DNA of 64,000 nt, taken from contig URCA01000012.1 of the NCBI GenBank assembly GCA_900546265.1, positions 1 to 64,000 on the forward strand, read 5' to 3'. This document shows, in pieces, positions 42,214 to 50,521 of the stretch (the first letter of the stretch is position 1; every line of letters begins with the position of its first letter). Under the pieces are notes generated by a model, which was not told where the DNA came from, searched no databases, and saw nothing but the letters and a program-made list of their open reading frames with translations. The translations under genes were made by a program, and so were the position numbers. The DNA comes from an uncultured Oscillospiraceae bacterium (GTDB lineage: Bacteria > Bacillota > Clostridia > Oscillospirales > Acutalibacteraceae).

Positions 42214-42477
42214 TCATTTCTCCTTCCAAAGCGCCAGCGCCAGCCTGGCCCCGATGCGCGCCCCCTTTTGAAAGCTGTCCCTGGCGGCGCAGGCTTCCAA
42301 ATCCGCCAATACATCCCGGTATTTCTCCAGATACGCCGCCCCTTCTTTGTCCAGCCGAACGCTCAGCTTTTCGTGATACCCGCAGGCCTTTTGCATGATG
42401 GCGGCATACCGCCGGCTGATCGGCTCCTCTATGGGGTTGATACCTCCCTCATAAAGCTTGTCCAATATGTCGTTCAT
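42214..42477 (-). CDS. DUF6809-type small protein
   Basis: 87 residues, helical. The pattern MNDILDKLYEGGINPIEEPI, a central helix pair and the C-terminal GARIGARLALAL match the DUF6809 family, often found near mobile or accessory genes in Clostridia. Function is unknown. ATG 42477 has AAAGGAGG 6 nt upstream; longer in-frame starts lack this. Confidence 0.8.
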   Translation of the reverse strand: MNDILDKLYEGGINPIEEPISRRYAAIMQKACGYHEKLSVRLDKEGAAYLEKYRDVLADLEACAARDSFQKGARIGARLALALWKEK

Positions 42478-42591
42478 AGTCCCCCTCCTTTCTTCCTCAC
42501 CAAGTATACGAGACTTGTCCGTCCGGCGGAAGGACATGGCATGACATAAAACCGACATCCCATGTGGAACCTGTTCCCACATGCCCAACAA

Positions 42592-42637
42592 AAAACAGCC
42601 CGCCGCCGGCACTCACCGGCGGCAGGCTGTTTTGGAT
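42592..42637. terminator. Bidirectional terminator next to the S1-domain gene
   Basis: AACAGCCCGCCGCCGG pairs with CCGGCGGCAGGCTGTT with one mismatch, and T runs occur on both strands. On the minus strand it ends the S1-domain gene. Confidence 0.82.
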
Positions 42638-42638
42638 A

Positions 42639-43589
42639 TTATGTCGCGGCGCAGGCCGCCTCTTCCTCCGAGAACCGTGTCTCGATGATTTTCGGGCAGT
42701 CCGGCGGGGAATAGACCCACCGGTCCATGTGTCCCCCGGTGAGAAAATACCGGGGCGGCGCCAGGGACTTGTCGGAATCCTGCGCGTCGATGATGATCAG
42801 CTTCATCTTCATCTTGTCGGGCAGGATGCTCTTGATGTACACGCCCGCGTGCTGCCCCACCCGGACTCCTTCCCGGGGCTCCGCCAGCCCCGCCAGATTG
42901 GGGGTCAGCTCCACAAATATGCCGTAGCTTTCCACCGAGCGGACGACTCCCGCCACCGTCTCCCCCTGGGAGAACAGCGCCGCGTTTTCCTCCCACGTGC
43001 CCAGCAGCTCCCGCTGGGACAGGCAAATCCGGTTGTTTTCCAGGGAGGACACCACGCCGAAAATGTCCATCCCCGGCACAAACCGATCGGAGGGATGTGA
43101 GATCCGGCTGACCGAAATCCCCGCGATGGGCAGCAGCGCCGGCAGCCCGCACCCGATGTCGCAGAAAGCCCCGAAAGTCTCCAGCCGGGTGATCCGCGCG
43201 GGCACAATGTCTCCGCACCGCATGTTTTGTATGTATTCGTACCGGCACCGTTCCTGGGCGTCCCGGCGGGACAGCACCGCCCGCCGCCGTCCGTCCGGCA
43301 GATGCTCGAAGCCCGAAACCGTAAAGCAAACCGGCTTGCTCACCCGGGAAATCAGGGCGATGTCCCGCGTCGTTCCCTCCGCGATGCCCACGGCCCCCTC
43401 ATAATAGGGGATGATGCCCTCCATGCAGGGCATTTCCACATGCAGATTGTGATCCGCGTCGCACAGGACGGCCCGCGCCTCCACCACCCGCCCCTCCATG
43501 GCGGCCTCCGCCAGGTTGGTGGCCGACCGAATGGTCAGTTGATTGTGGGGGGTGTCCAAAAGCGCCCCCTCCGGTAAAAATCGGTTCAT
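42639..43589 (-). CDS. S1-domain RNA-binding protein (RpsA-like)
   Basis: 316 residues. Two S1/OB-fold domains are visible (about 125-192 beginning CGDIVPARITRLETFGAFC, and about 209-268 beginning GETVAGVVRSVESYGIFV). The N-terminal part (about 1-120) resembles the degenerate S1 of RpsA-like proteins. It probably binds mRNA or ribosomes; many Firmicutes carry such short S1 proteins. ATG 43589 has GGAGG 6 nt upstream. It is divergent from the ROK-type kinase gene. Confidence 0.88.
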   Translation of the reverse strand: MNRFLPEGALLDTPHNQLTIRSATNLAEAAMEGRVVEARAVLCDADHNLHVEMPCMEGIIPYYEGAVGIAEGTTRDIALISRVSKPVCFTVSGFEHLPDGRRRAVLSRRDAQERCRYEYIQNMRCGDIVPARITRLETFGAFCDIGCGLPALLPIAGISVSRISHPSDRFVPGMDIFGVVSSLENNRICLSQRELLGTWEENAALFSQGETVAGVVRSVESYGIFVELTPNLAGLAEPREGVRVGQHAGVYIKSILPDKMKMKLIIIDAQDSDKSLAPPRYFLTGGHMDRWVYSPPDCPKIIETRFSEEEAACAAT

Positions 43590-43821
43590 TTTTAACCTCC
43601 ATTTCTTTGCGGGCCCCTTCGCCCGGCTGCCGCGGATTCCCTCTCTTTGCCCCCAGCCGTCGCTCCCAAGGGCGTACATCCCTTATATATGCGGCCCTGT
43701 CCCCCGCCATGCCATGGAATCGCTTTCCCGTGGAAAATTTTTCATGGCGCGGCGGGTATTTTCCTCCCGCGCGGCGCAGACTAGGGAGGGGGCGCGCCGG
43801 CAGGCGCATTTGCATGATTCA

Positions 43822-43853
43822 CCGCCCGAACGTGCATTTGCACATTCGGGCGG
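43822..43853. promoter_or_regulatory. Near-perfect 15-bp palindrome upstream of the ROK gene
   Basis: The arms 43822-43836 and 43839-43853 match at 14 of 15 positions around a 2-nt loop. It lies between divergent genes, 155 nt before the ROK start, and may be an operator or a leader hairpin. Confidence 0.55.
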
Positions 43854-44008
43854 AAATTTTGACTTCGCCGGCATACCCGGCCCGGTTCTCTTGTTTTTCC
43901 GGCCGGTTTTGCTATAGTGGAGGTACAGAGTCGCGGCAGGGGAAAGCCCCGCCCGACAGGCTCCGCGCTAGGCCGCGCGCCTGCATTCCATATTGAGGAG
44001 GATCCCCG

Positions 44009-45394
44009 ATGAATGTTTACGGCATTGAGGTCGCGATAAAAAATACCCCTGTGTTGGACAAGGGGTTTATCCCCATGGCCGCCTTCACCTCCGCCTTTGA
44101 GGCCTCCGCCAAAAACGGCAAAGACATCGCCGTGGCCGTGGAGCGCAACCAGGGCCAGGTGGCTGTGCGCCGTCTGAAGATTCACGGCACCCCCGCCATG
44201 GATAAGGCGGACAAGGTGTATGTGGAACGCACCGTGAAAATGCTGCTGTGGGCTTACGGCGGCTGGAAAGTGGTGGTCTGCGGCGACGAGGCCCTGGGCC
44301 GTTATATCGCCGAAGCCTACGCCCCCGGCGGCGCCCGCGCGTTCGACGCGGACTTCATGGGCCGCGTGTATGAGCGGGACTTCACCGTGGAAATCCGCCC
44401 CCTGTCCGAAACGCCGGAGGCCTATTCCGCCTCCGCGCCGGTGGGCCGGAATTTGGACGGCTGCCGCATCGGCTTCGACGCCGGCGGAAGCGACCGCAAG
44501 GTCTCCGCGGTGGTGGACGGCGTGCCCGTCTATTCCGAAGAGGTGGTCTGGTATCCCAAGACCAACAGCGACCCCGCCTATCATTATGAAGGGATCCTTT
44601 CCGCTTTCAAATCCGCCGCTTCCAAAATGCCCCGGGTGGACGCCATCGGCGTGTCCTCCGCTGGCATCTATGTCGATAACCGCGCCATGGTGGCCTCCCT
44701 GTTCCTGCAGGTGCCCCGGGACGAGTTTGATAAACAGGTGAAAGACATCTATATCCGCGCCGCCAAGGAACTGGGCGACGTGCCCCTGGAAGTGGCCAAT
44801 GACGGCGACGTCACCGCCCTGGCCGGGGCCATGTCCCTGGAGGAAAACCGCATCCTCGGCATCGCCATGGGCACCTCCGAGGCCGCCGGCTACGTCGACG
44901 GCGACGGCAACATCACCGGCTGGCTCAACGAACTGGCCTTCGCCCCCGTGGATCTCCAGGAGGACGCCATGGAGGACGAGTGGTCGGGCGACATCGGCTG
45001 CGGCGTGAAGTATTTCTCGCAGGACAGCGTGATTAAGCTGGCCCCCCGCGCCGGCATCCAGCTCGACGCCTCTCTGTCTCCGGCAGAGAAGCTCAAGGTG
45101 GTGCAGGGCGAGATGAACAAGGGCAGCGAGACCGCCCGGGACATCTATCGCTCCATCGGCGTCTATCTGGGCCACACCCTGGCCTATTACGCCAACTTCT
45201 ATGATATTTCCCACGTGCTGCTGCTCGGCCGCGTCATGTCCGGCGAAGGCGGCGACATCGTGATTGCCGAGGCCCGCCGGGTGCTGGATGAGGAATATCC
45301 CGCCGCGGCCTCCATGGAGCTGCATCTCCCCGATGAGAAGATCCGCCGTGTCGGCCAGTCGGTGGCGGCTGCCAGTCTCCCCAAAACCCGCTAG
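44009..45394 (+). CDS. ROK/ASKHA-fold putative sugar kinase
   Basis: 461 residues. The central and C-terminal regions have ASKHA phosphate-binding motifs (IGFDAGGSDRK near 154 and ILGIAMGTSEAAGYV), and ANDGDVTAL, the probable catalytic aspartate of ROK enzymes. There is a long N-terminal extension (about 1-150). It would phosphorylate a sugar or act as a sensor. AGGAGG precedes the ATG. It is monocistronic with a strong terminator. Confidence 0.82.
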   Translation: MNVYGIEVAIKNTPVLDKGFIPMAAFTSAFEASAKNGKDIAVAVERNQGQVAVRRLKIHGTPAMDKADKVYVERTVKMLLWAYGGWKVVVCGDEALGRYIAEAYAPGGARAFDADFMGRVYERDFTVEIRPLSETPEAYSASAPVGRNLDGCRIGFDAGGSDRKVSAVVDGVPVYSEEVVWYPKTNSDPAYHYEGILSAFKSAASKMPRVDAIGVSSAGIYVDNRAMVASLFLQVPRDEFDKQVKDIYIRAAKELGDVPLEVANDGDVTALAGAMSLEENRILGIAMGTSEAAGYVDGDGNITGWLNELAFAPVDLQEDAMEDEWSGDIGCGVKYFSQDSVIKLAPRAGIQLDASLSPAEKLKVVQGEMNKGSETARDIYRSIGVYLGHTLAYYANFYDISHVLLLGRVMSGEGGDIVIAEARRVLDEEYPAAASMELHLPDEKIRRVGQSVAAASLPKTR

Positions 45395-45434
45395 TATCGA
45401 GCCTCCCACAAGGCCATACTTTTTTCCCACACAG

Positions 45435-45473
45435 CAAAAGGCCCCGCCGTCAAGGCGGGGCCTTTTGCTGTGT
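45435..45473 (+). terminator. Terminator of the ROK gene
   Basis: AGCAAAAGGCCCCGCC pairs with GGCGGGGCCTTTTGCT; T-containing sequence continues after it. Confidence 0.88.
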
Positions 45474-46247
45474 ATTGGGCCCGCCTTCGGGGATGGCCTT
45501 TCGTACGTTCCCCCTATCGCCCCCGGTTCAGCGCTTGGCGCCGCACCGGGGGCGCGGTCTGTTCCGCCGTTTTCCCTGTCCGTTTCGCCTCCCCCTCACC
45601 TTAAGCGCTGAATAAATCGCGCCTGGCGGCTCGGCGGGGAAATCTCCCCCACTTCTGCGTCAAAAGCCCTCGGAATACGATAGTATTCCTGCGGTTTTTC
45701 CTTGCAGTGGGGAAAATTCCCTTCACCAATCCATCCACTGGATTTAATCATCACTTACCTTGGGCGCTGCTCCCTCCACGCCCGGCTTTTCCCCTCGCCT
45801 GTCTGTTTTTTCGCCGGGTATTCCTCCCGATGTAGAGCTACCCGTGTGATTTCGTGCGAAATTGACCGTTATCATGCGTTAAAAATCGCTTTTTTGCGAA
45901 AAAACCGCCGATTATTTCCGGATTTTTGCATAAAAACCGCGTGAAACAACACAATATTGCGTTTTTCTTCACTTTTCTTACACATAACCCCCTTAAAATC
46001 CTGAATTTATTTAAACAGGAGGAATATACCAGGGATTCATATGCTAATTATTCCAATAATTACTAAATTTAACAAATGTCAAGCAGGTGACATGTACCAA
46101 AAACTGGTTATAACCTGGAATAATGTAAGAATTAAGGGAATATATGGAAATTTATCTAAAAATGACGTAAAATTGTATGCGTTGGCGGATTCTGATGTAA
46201 TCTGAGGAATCCGACCAATGGTTAGAAAAGAAAATGGGGGTAAAACA
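45474..46247. other. Long intergenic region with several palindromes
   Basis: No gene is supported. The left GC-rich part has a hairpin of CGCCCCCGGT with its complement (about 45520-45556) and a minus-strand relic-like frame (QEYYRIPRAFDAEV) near 45630-45710, reminiscent of interspersed repeats. The right part is AT-rich. It holds the palindrome ATGTCA-N6-TGACAT (46076-46093) and CGGATTC-N14-GAATCCG (46186-46213), both candidate operator sites for the secreted-protein gene. Confidence 0.5.
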
Positions 46248-46775
46248 ATGAAAAGAGCATCCAAAATCAAAAGACTGCTGAGTCTGACCCTGGCCATGGC
46301 CTGCCTGTTCGCCGTTGTGGCGATTCCTCAGGTGAGCGCGGAGACTGCCGACAATCCTTTTGTCTACGTCCCCGCTCCCAACGGCGGGTATGTCCTCAGT
46401 GAGGTGGCTGCCGGCGAGGCGGCACCCCGCGCGGCCCTGCTTTCCTACTATGGGATTGATTTTTATCATGACAAGCAATTTACGGGCGGCTCCCTGTCCT
46501 TTACCCTTTCCTCGGAATCCTTGGAGGTCGTGAAAAAAATCGGCATCGTGGATTTCAAGCTGCAGAAGTTCAATACGGACAACCACGTTTGGGAAGACTA
46601 TATTCAGTTCGACGACTATTTTGCCACCAACACCAACCGCTTCTCCTTCACTAAAGAGGACCTCCGTGTTCTCATGCATGCCGATTATCGTCTGTGTGTT
46701 ACCTTCTATGCGGAAAAGAACATCTTCAGCAAACAGCGCGTCGATAAGATCAGCAACGTTGTGACGATCGAATAA
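46248..46775 (+). CDS. Small secreted protein of unknown function
   Basis: 175 residues. The signal peptide (basic start MKRASKIKR, hydrophobic core, cleavage after QVSA) is followed by a mature beta-rich domain of about 135 residues with no cysteine pair or known motif (FHIGID-like features are absent). The start at 46248 has GGGGG 8 nt upstream and gives a normal signal peptide, whereas the ATG at 46218 adds a charged extension. Not recognised. Confidence 0.75.
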   Translation: MKRASKIKRLLSLTLAMACLFAVVAIPQVSAETADNPFVYVPAPNGGYVLSEVAAGEAAPRAALLSYYGIDFYHDKQFTGGSLSFTLSSESLEVVKKIGIVDFKLQKFNTDNHVWEDYIQFDDYFATNTNRFSFTKEDLRVLMHADYRLCVTFYAEKNIFSKQRVDKISNVVTIE

Positions 46776-46787
46776 TTTCTCACTGCG

Positions 46788-46822
46788 CCGGGCCCGCCGT
46801 TCTCCAAGGAGAACGGCGGGTC
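46788..46822 (+). terminator. Terminator of the secreted-protein gene
   Basis: CCCGCCGTTCTCC pairs with GGAGAACGGCGGG around a 2-nt loop, followed by TCTTTTGC. Confidence 0.85.
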
Positions 46823-46943
46823 TTTTGCTTGTCTGCCCGCCGTTTAGTGGTTGTTTGCACCGGTAATGTATGGTATAATTGTGCCTGTATGAATTCCGGC
46901 GGGATGAACGGGCCGCCATACTACGATGAAAAAGGATGCCGCT

Positions 46944-49900
46944 ATGAAAAAGACGAGTCTTTCCTCCATTTCGACGTTCCAGCTGGTCAAAGGATGCGTG
47001 CTTGCCATCATCTTTTTGATCGCCGCCTTGGCCGCCTTCATGCTGCTGCGGGAGGATACGGGGCTGAGCACTACCGCGCAGCAGTGGGTGTATCCCATTG
47101 GCATGGCCGGGCTGTTGGCCGCCCTGATCACTCTGTTCCTGGGGATTGCCACGCAGGATCCCAACAAGCCGGAGGCCGCCCGCAAAGCGTGGTTCTATCC
47201 GCTGATGGCCGGCCTGCTCGGCCTTGTCTGCATGTCCCTGGCCTACGCGTATCTCGGCATGTGGCCGGTCGGGGTGGAAACCGGCCTGATTGTGGACATG
47301 CACCATCAATACGCCCCCCTTCTGGCAGATTTGCGGGATATGCTTCTGCACGGCGGCAGCCCGCTGTATTCCTTCCATGTGGGCCTGGGAAGCAGCTATC
47401 TGCCCCTGTTTGCCTACTATCTGGCCAGCCCCTTCAACCTGCTTTTGGTGCTGTTCCCCGAGCATTTGCTGCCCGAGGCTCTGCTGGTCATCACCCTGCT
47501 GAAAAACGCCCTGACGGCAGCGCTGTTCGCCGCCTGTCTCCAATATGTTTACCGCCGCCGGGATATGAGCGTGTGCATCGTGGCGATCATGTACTCCATG
47601 ATGATGTACCTGCTGGCCTATTCCTGGAACATCATGTGGCTGGATTGCGTGATGATTCTGCCGCTGGTGGTCCTGGGATTTGAGCGGATGATGCGCACGG
47701 GGAAATTCCTGACCTACGTGCTGTCCCTGGCGTACGCCCTGTACGCCAACTATTATATCGGATTCATGATTTGCCTGTTCATGGTGCTGTACTACGCGGT
47801 TTATTTCCTGCGCAAGCGCCGGGAAGCCGGCCGGCAGGCCAAATCCTTCCTTCGTTTTGTGGTCGGCTCCGCTTTGGGCGGCGGCCTGGCCATGTTCCTG
47901 CTGATCCCGGTGGCCATGGCCCTGGGGCAGACCTCGGCCGCCGGCGGCACCCTGCCGGATATCAAGGCCAATTTCGATATCTTCAATCTGTTGGGCCGGC
48001 ATCTGTACGAAACATCTCCCACCATCCGGTCGGGCAACCTGCCCAATCTGTACTGCGGCCTGCTGTCCGTTGTCCTGCTGCCGGTTTTTGCTACCACCCG
48101 GTCGATTCCCTTGCGCCGCCGGGCGGCCTATCTGGGGCTGCTGGCGGTCATGGCGCTGAGCCTGGTGGTCAACCAGATGGATTTGATTTGGCATGGCCTC
48201 CACGCCCCCAACGACCTGCCCTACCGCTTCTCCTTCCTGTATTGTTTTGTGCTCCTGCTTATCGCCTTTGAAACCTTGACCCGCCTGAAGGATATCTCCT
48301 TGAAGCAGGTCGGCGGCACCTTTGTGGGGCTGCTGGCTTACCTGATGATCGAGGATCGGTTTGGCGACGAGGCGTATGGCTTCACCTCCATTTATGTCAG
48401 CCTGCTGCTGGTGGCGGTGTACGTCGGGATCCTCGCCTTCGTCTCCCGCCGCCATCTGCGTGTAAAAACGGCCGTGGCGCTGCTGCTTGTGGTGGTGACG
48501 GCGGAAATGACCTTCCAGGCTGGCGATACCTTCAAGACATTGAACGGCAACGAGTATTACACCGATCACATCGATTATGTGGATAACGACATCACCGCCG
48601 CGGGCCGTGCGGCGGTGGACAAGATGAAGCGGTACGGGGACGCCCAGTCGGACGGCGCGTTTTACCGTATGGAAAAGCTCCCCCGCCGCACCACGGTGGA
48701 TCCCGCCTTGTATCATTACCGGGGTCTGAGCGTGTTTGCCTCCAGCAATTCCTATAAGACCACCAAGTTTATGGGGAGCCTAGGCTATGCCATCAACGGA
48801 GTCAACAGCTATTTGTACCACAGCTTTGTGGCGCCGGTCGATTCCCTGTTCGGCATCAAGTATCTGGCGCTGAACGTCAATCTCAGCAGCCATCCGCAGC
48901 TTAAAAAAATCGACAGCGTGCAGATAGGATCGAGCAGCTTCTATATCTATGAAAACACCATGGCGCTGCCGGTGGGCTACTTTGTCAAGGCCGGTATCCG
49001 GGATTGGTCGGCCGACGCCTGGAACCCCTTCACCTCCCAGTCCGGGCTGCTCTCCGCCATGACCGGCAATTATGCCGACCTGTATGAGTTCCAGGCGATC
49101 GAGGTGGACGAAGGCAGCGTGGATATGGCCAGCGTGGGCGGGATTTACAATTTTTCAGTCAACCCCGTGGGCGATACCGCTTCGGCCGATTTCACCGCGC
49201 CGGTCACCAAAAAGGGCCAGGGCTTTATCTATGTGGACTGCCGCGCGGCCAAGGACATCAGCGTCTCGGTGCGGAACAAGGACACGGGCGAAACTCGGGA
49301 CAGCTGGACCGTTACCCCTCACGAGCCGTATATCATCGACGCCGGCACTTTGGGGACGGATTATGAGGTGTGCGTTACCGTGGGCGCCGAATCGGCGGCC
49401 ACCGGCAATATTTACGTGGCCATTATGGACGACGCGGTGCTGCAGCAGGATATGCAGACTCTGTCCGCCGGCGGCATGCAGGTGTCCAGCTTCAGCGACA
49501 GTCGTATCGACGGAAAACTGACGGCGCCGGAGGACGGCGCGGTCTTCACCTCCATTCCCTATGATGCCGGCTGGACAGTCACGGTGGACGGTGTGAAGGT
49601 GGACACCTACGGCGTGGGAGAAACGGATGTGGAGGACGAGCGCGCGGGGGCCATGCTGGCCTTCGACGTGGCGCAGGGTGAACACGATATTGTGTTGTCC
49701 TTCTTCCCCCGCGGCCTCATCCCCGGCGCCCTCATCTCCCTCATCTCCCTGGCCCTGCTTGTTTTTCTGGTGTTGTATACGAGAAGAAAAGAGCGCTTGA
49801 CAGTGCCGGCCCTTCCGGAGGAGCCGATCATGGAGGAGAGCGTTCAGGGAACGACGTCCCAGATCTCGGTGGAGGATCCTGCTTTAGAAGCGCATGTTCC

Positions 49901-49982
49901 GCTGGATCCCCAGCAAAGGGAAGAACAACCGCCGGCAGAGCCCCCCTCCAACAATCCGCCAGAGTCACCGCCTATTGCATAA
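46944..49982 (+). CDS. YfhO-family membrane protein (glycosyltransferase-like)
   Basis: 1012 residues. About 12-13 transmembrane helices fill residues 10-540, followed by a large extracellular beta-rich region (about 550-915), a final helix (ALISLISLALLVFLVLYT) and a cytosolic proline-rich tail. This is the YfhO layout; YfhO-type proteins glycosylate lipoteichoic acid or related envelope polymers. The start at 46944 follows AAAGGA at 7 nt; ATG 46926 has none. An extended -10 (TGGTATAAT, 46868-46876) lies upstream and a strong terminator follows. Confidence 0.88.
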   Translation: MKKTSLSSISTFQLVKGCVLAIIFLIAALAAFMLLREDTGLSTTAQQWVYPIGMAGLLAALITLFLGIATQDPNKPEAARKAWFYPLMAGLLGLVCMSLAYAYLGMWPVGVETGLIVDMHHQYAPLLADLRDMLLHGGSPLYSFHVGLGSSYLPLFAYYLASPFNLLLVLFPEHLLPEALLVITLLKNALTAALFAACLQYVYRRRDMSVCIVAIMYSMMMYLLAYSWNIMWLDCVMILPLVVLGFERMMRTGKFLTYVLSLAYALYANYYIGFMICLFMVLYYAVYFLRKRREAGRQAKSFLRFVVGSALGGGLAMFLLIPVAMALGQTSAAGGTLPDIKANFDIFNLLGRHLYETSPTIRSGNLPNLYCGLLSVVLLPVFATTRSIPLRRRAAYLGLLAVMALSLVVNQMDLIWHGLHAPNDLPYRFSFLYCFVLLLIAFETLTRLKDISLKQVGGTFVGLLAYLMIEDRFGDEAYGFTSIYVSLLLVAVYVGILAFVSRRHLRVKTAVALLLVVVTAEMTFQAGDTFKTLNGNEYYTDHIDYVDNDITAAGRAAVDKMKRYGDAQSDGAFYRMEKLPRRTTVDPALYHYRGLSVFASSNSYKTTKFMGSLGYAINGVNSYLYHSFVAPVDSLFGIKYLALNVNLSSHPQLKKIDSVQIGSSSFYIYENTMALPVGYFVKAGIRDWSADAWNPFTSQSGLLSAMTGNYADLYEFQAIEVDEGSVDMASVGGIYNFSVNPVGDTASADFTAPVTKKGQGFIYVDCRAAKDISVSVRNKDTGETRDSWTVTPHEPYIIDAGTLGTDYEVCVTVGAESAATGNIYVAIMDDAVLQQDMQTLSAGGMQVSSFSDSRIDGKLTAPEDGAVFTSIPYDAGWTVTVDGVKVDTYGVGETDVEDERAGAMLAFDVAQGEHDIVLSFFPRGLIPGALISLISLALLVFLVLYTRRKERLTVPALPEEPIMEESVQGTTSQISVEDPALEAHVPLDPQQREEQPPAEPPSNNPPESPPIA

Positions 49983-49988
49983 ACACAA

Positions 49989-50030
49989 ACTTGCTAAAGG
50001 GCCCCACCCGGGGCCCTTTAGCAAGTTTAT
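49989..50030 (+). terminator. Terminator of the YfhO gene
   Basis: AACTTGCTAAAGGGCCCC pairs with GGGGCCCTTTAGCAAGTT, followed by TATT. Confidence 0.9.
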
Positions 50031-50110
50031 TAATTTTACACAAAAATCAGAAATGAATATAATAGCGTAAATTTCGATGATTCCATACACCATATTTACG
50101 ACGTTTTTGC

Positions 50111-50139
50111 TTGCATTTTATTGCCGGGTATGCTATACT
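50111..50139 (+). promoter_or_regulatory. tRNA-Pro promoter
   Basis: TTGCAT (50111-50116), 17 nt, TATACT (50134-50139). Confidence 0.75.
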
Positions 50140-50223
50140 ATCAAAACGGATGAACCAAGTGCTTTAAAAGGAGTTTAACCAAGCACTTCGGGTTCAAAAA
50201 ACCAGAATTTAAATCAATTATTT

Positions 50224-50300
50224 CGGGGTGTAGCTCAGTTTGGTAGAGCGCTTGGTTCGGGACCAAGAGGCCATGGGTTCAAGTCCCGTCACTCCGACCA
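50224..50300 (+). tRNA. tRNA-Pro (anticodon CGG)
   Basis: 77 nt including encoded CCA. The acceptor stem CGGGGTG/CACTCCG has one G-T pair, the D arm reads AGCTCAGTTTGGTAGAGC, the anticodon stem-loop CTTGG-TTCGGGA-CCAAG has anticodon CGG, and the T arm contains GGTTCAAGTCC. It is followed by the left end of the conjugative element, a common integration location. Confidence 0.95.
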
Positions 50301-50304
50301 AATC

Positions 50305-50351
50305 AAAAAGCCCGGGAAGCCTGTGTTTATGCGGCTTACCGGGCTTTTTCA
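50305..50351 (+). terminator. Terminator after tRNA-Pro
   Basis: AAAAAGCCCGG pairs with CCGGGCTTTTT, with an inner AAGCC/GGCTT pairing. Confidence 0.85.
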
Positions 50352-50414
50352 CTTTTTACTCCAAAAGGGTGAAAATCTGTTTTTGTCTAAAAAAATCTAG
50401 TATTTTCTGCAAGA

Positions 50415-50432
50415 TAGGCAACCGATTGGCAA
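50415..50432. promoter_or_regulatory. GGCAA tandem sites at the ICE left end
   Basis: TAGGCAA and TTGGCAA begin at 50415 and 50426, 11 bp apart, on the same helical face. The GGCA core and spacing resemble the TGGCAYA triplet at 56012. They could be arm-type integrase/excisionase or regulator sites. Confidence 0.35.
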
Positions 50433-50461
50433 CTAAAATAAAAGGGCAGATTACAAAATGA

Positions 50462-50512
50462 CAGGAGGCTGAAATGAAAACATTTCAGCCTCCTGCTTTA
50501 TTAAGCAGGAGG
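50462..50512 (+). promoter_or_regulatory. Two mutually exclusive leader hairpins over two ribosome sites
   Basis: Hairpin 1 pairs CAGGAGGCTGAAATG (50462-50476) with 50481-50495 and hides the first AGGAGG and an in-frame ATG at 50474. Hairpin 2 pairs CCTCCTGCTT (50489-50498) with AAGCAGGAGG (50503-50512) and hides the second AGGAGG, which serves ATG 50522. Both use CCTCCTG at 50489-50495, so only one can form at a time. Confidence 0.8.
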
Positions 50513-50521
50513 AAGATGTAC

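Noticed and set aside
43781..45430. 549-codon minus-strand frame
   Set aside because: It mirrors the ROK kinase gene; the GC-rich third positions keep the opposite strand open.
45702..45944. 80-codon plus-strand frame in the intergenic region
   Set aside because: No ribosome site, no protein-like character and it spans palindromes.
46152..48716. 854-codon minus-strand frame
   Set aside because: It is antisense to the secreted protein and YfhO genes, rich in His/Gln/Arg as usual for shadow frames, without a start signal or family resemblance.
50474..50521. Separate leader peptide before the ICE winged-helix gene
   Set aside because: The frame is continuous with the gene and has no stop, so it is an alternative N-terminus rather than an independent peptide.
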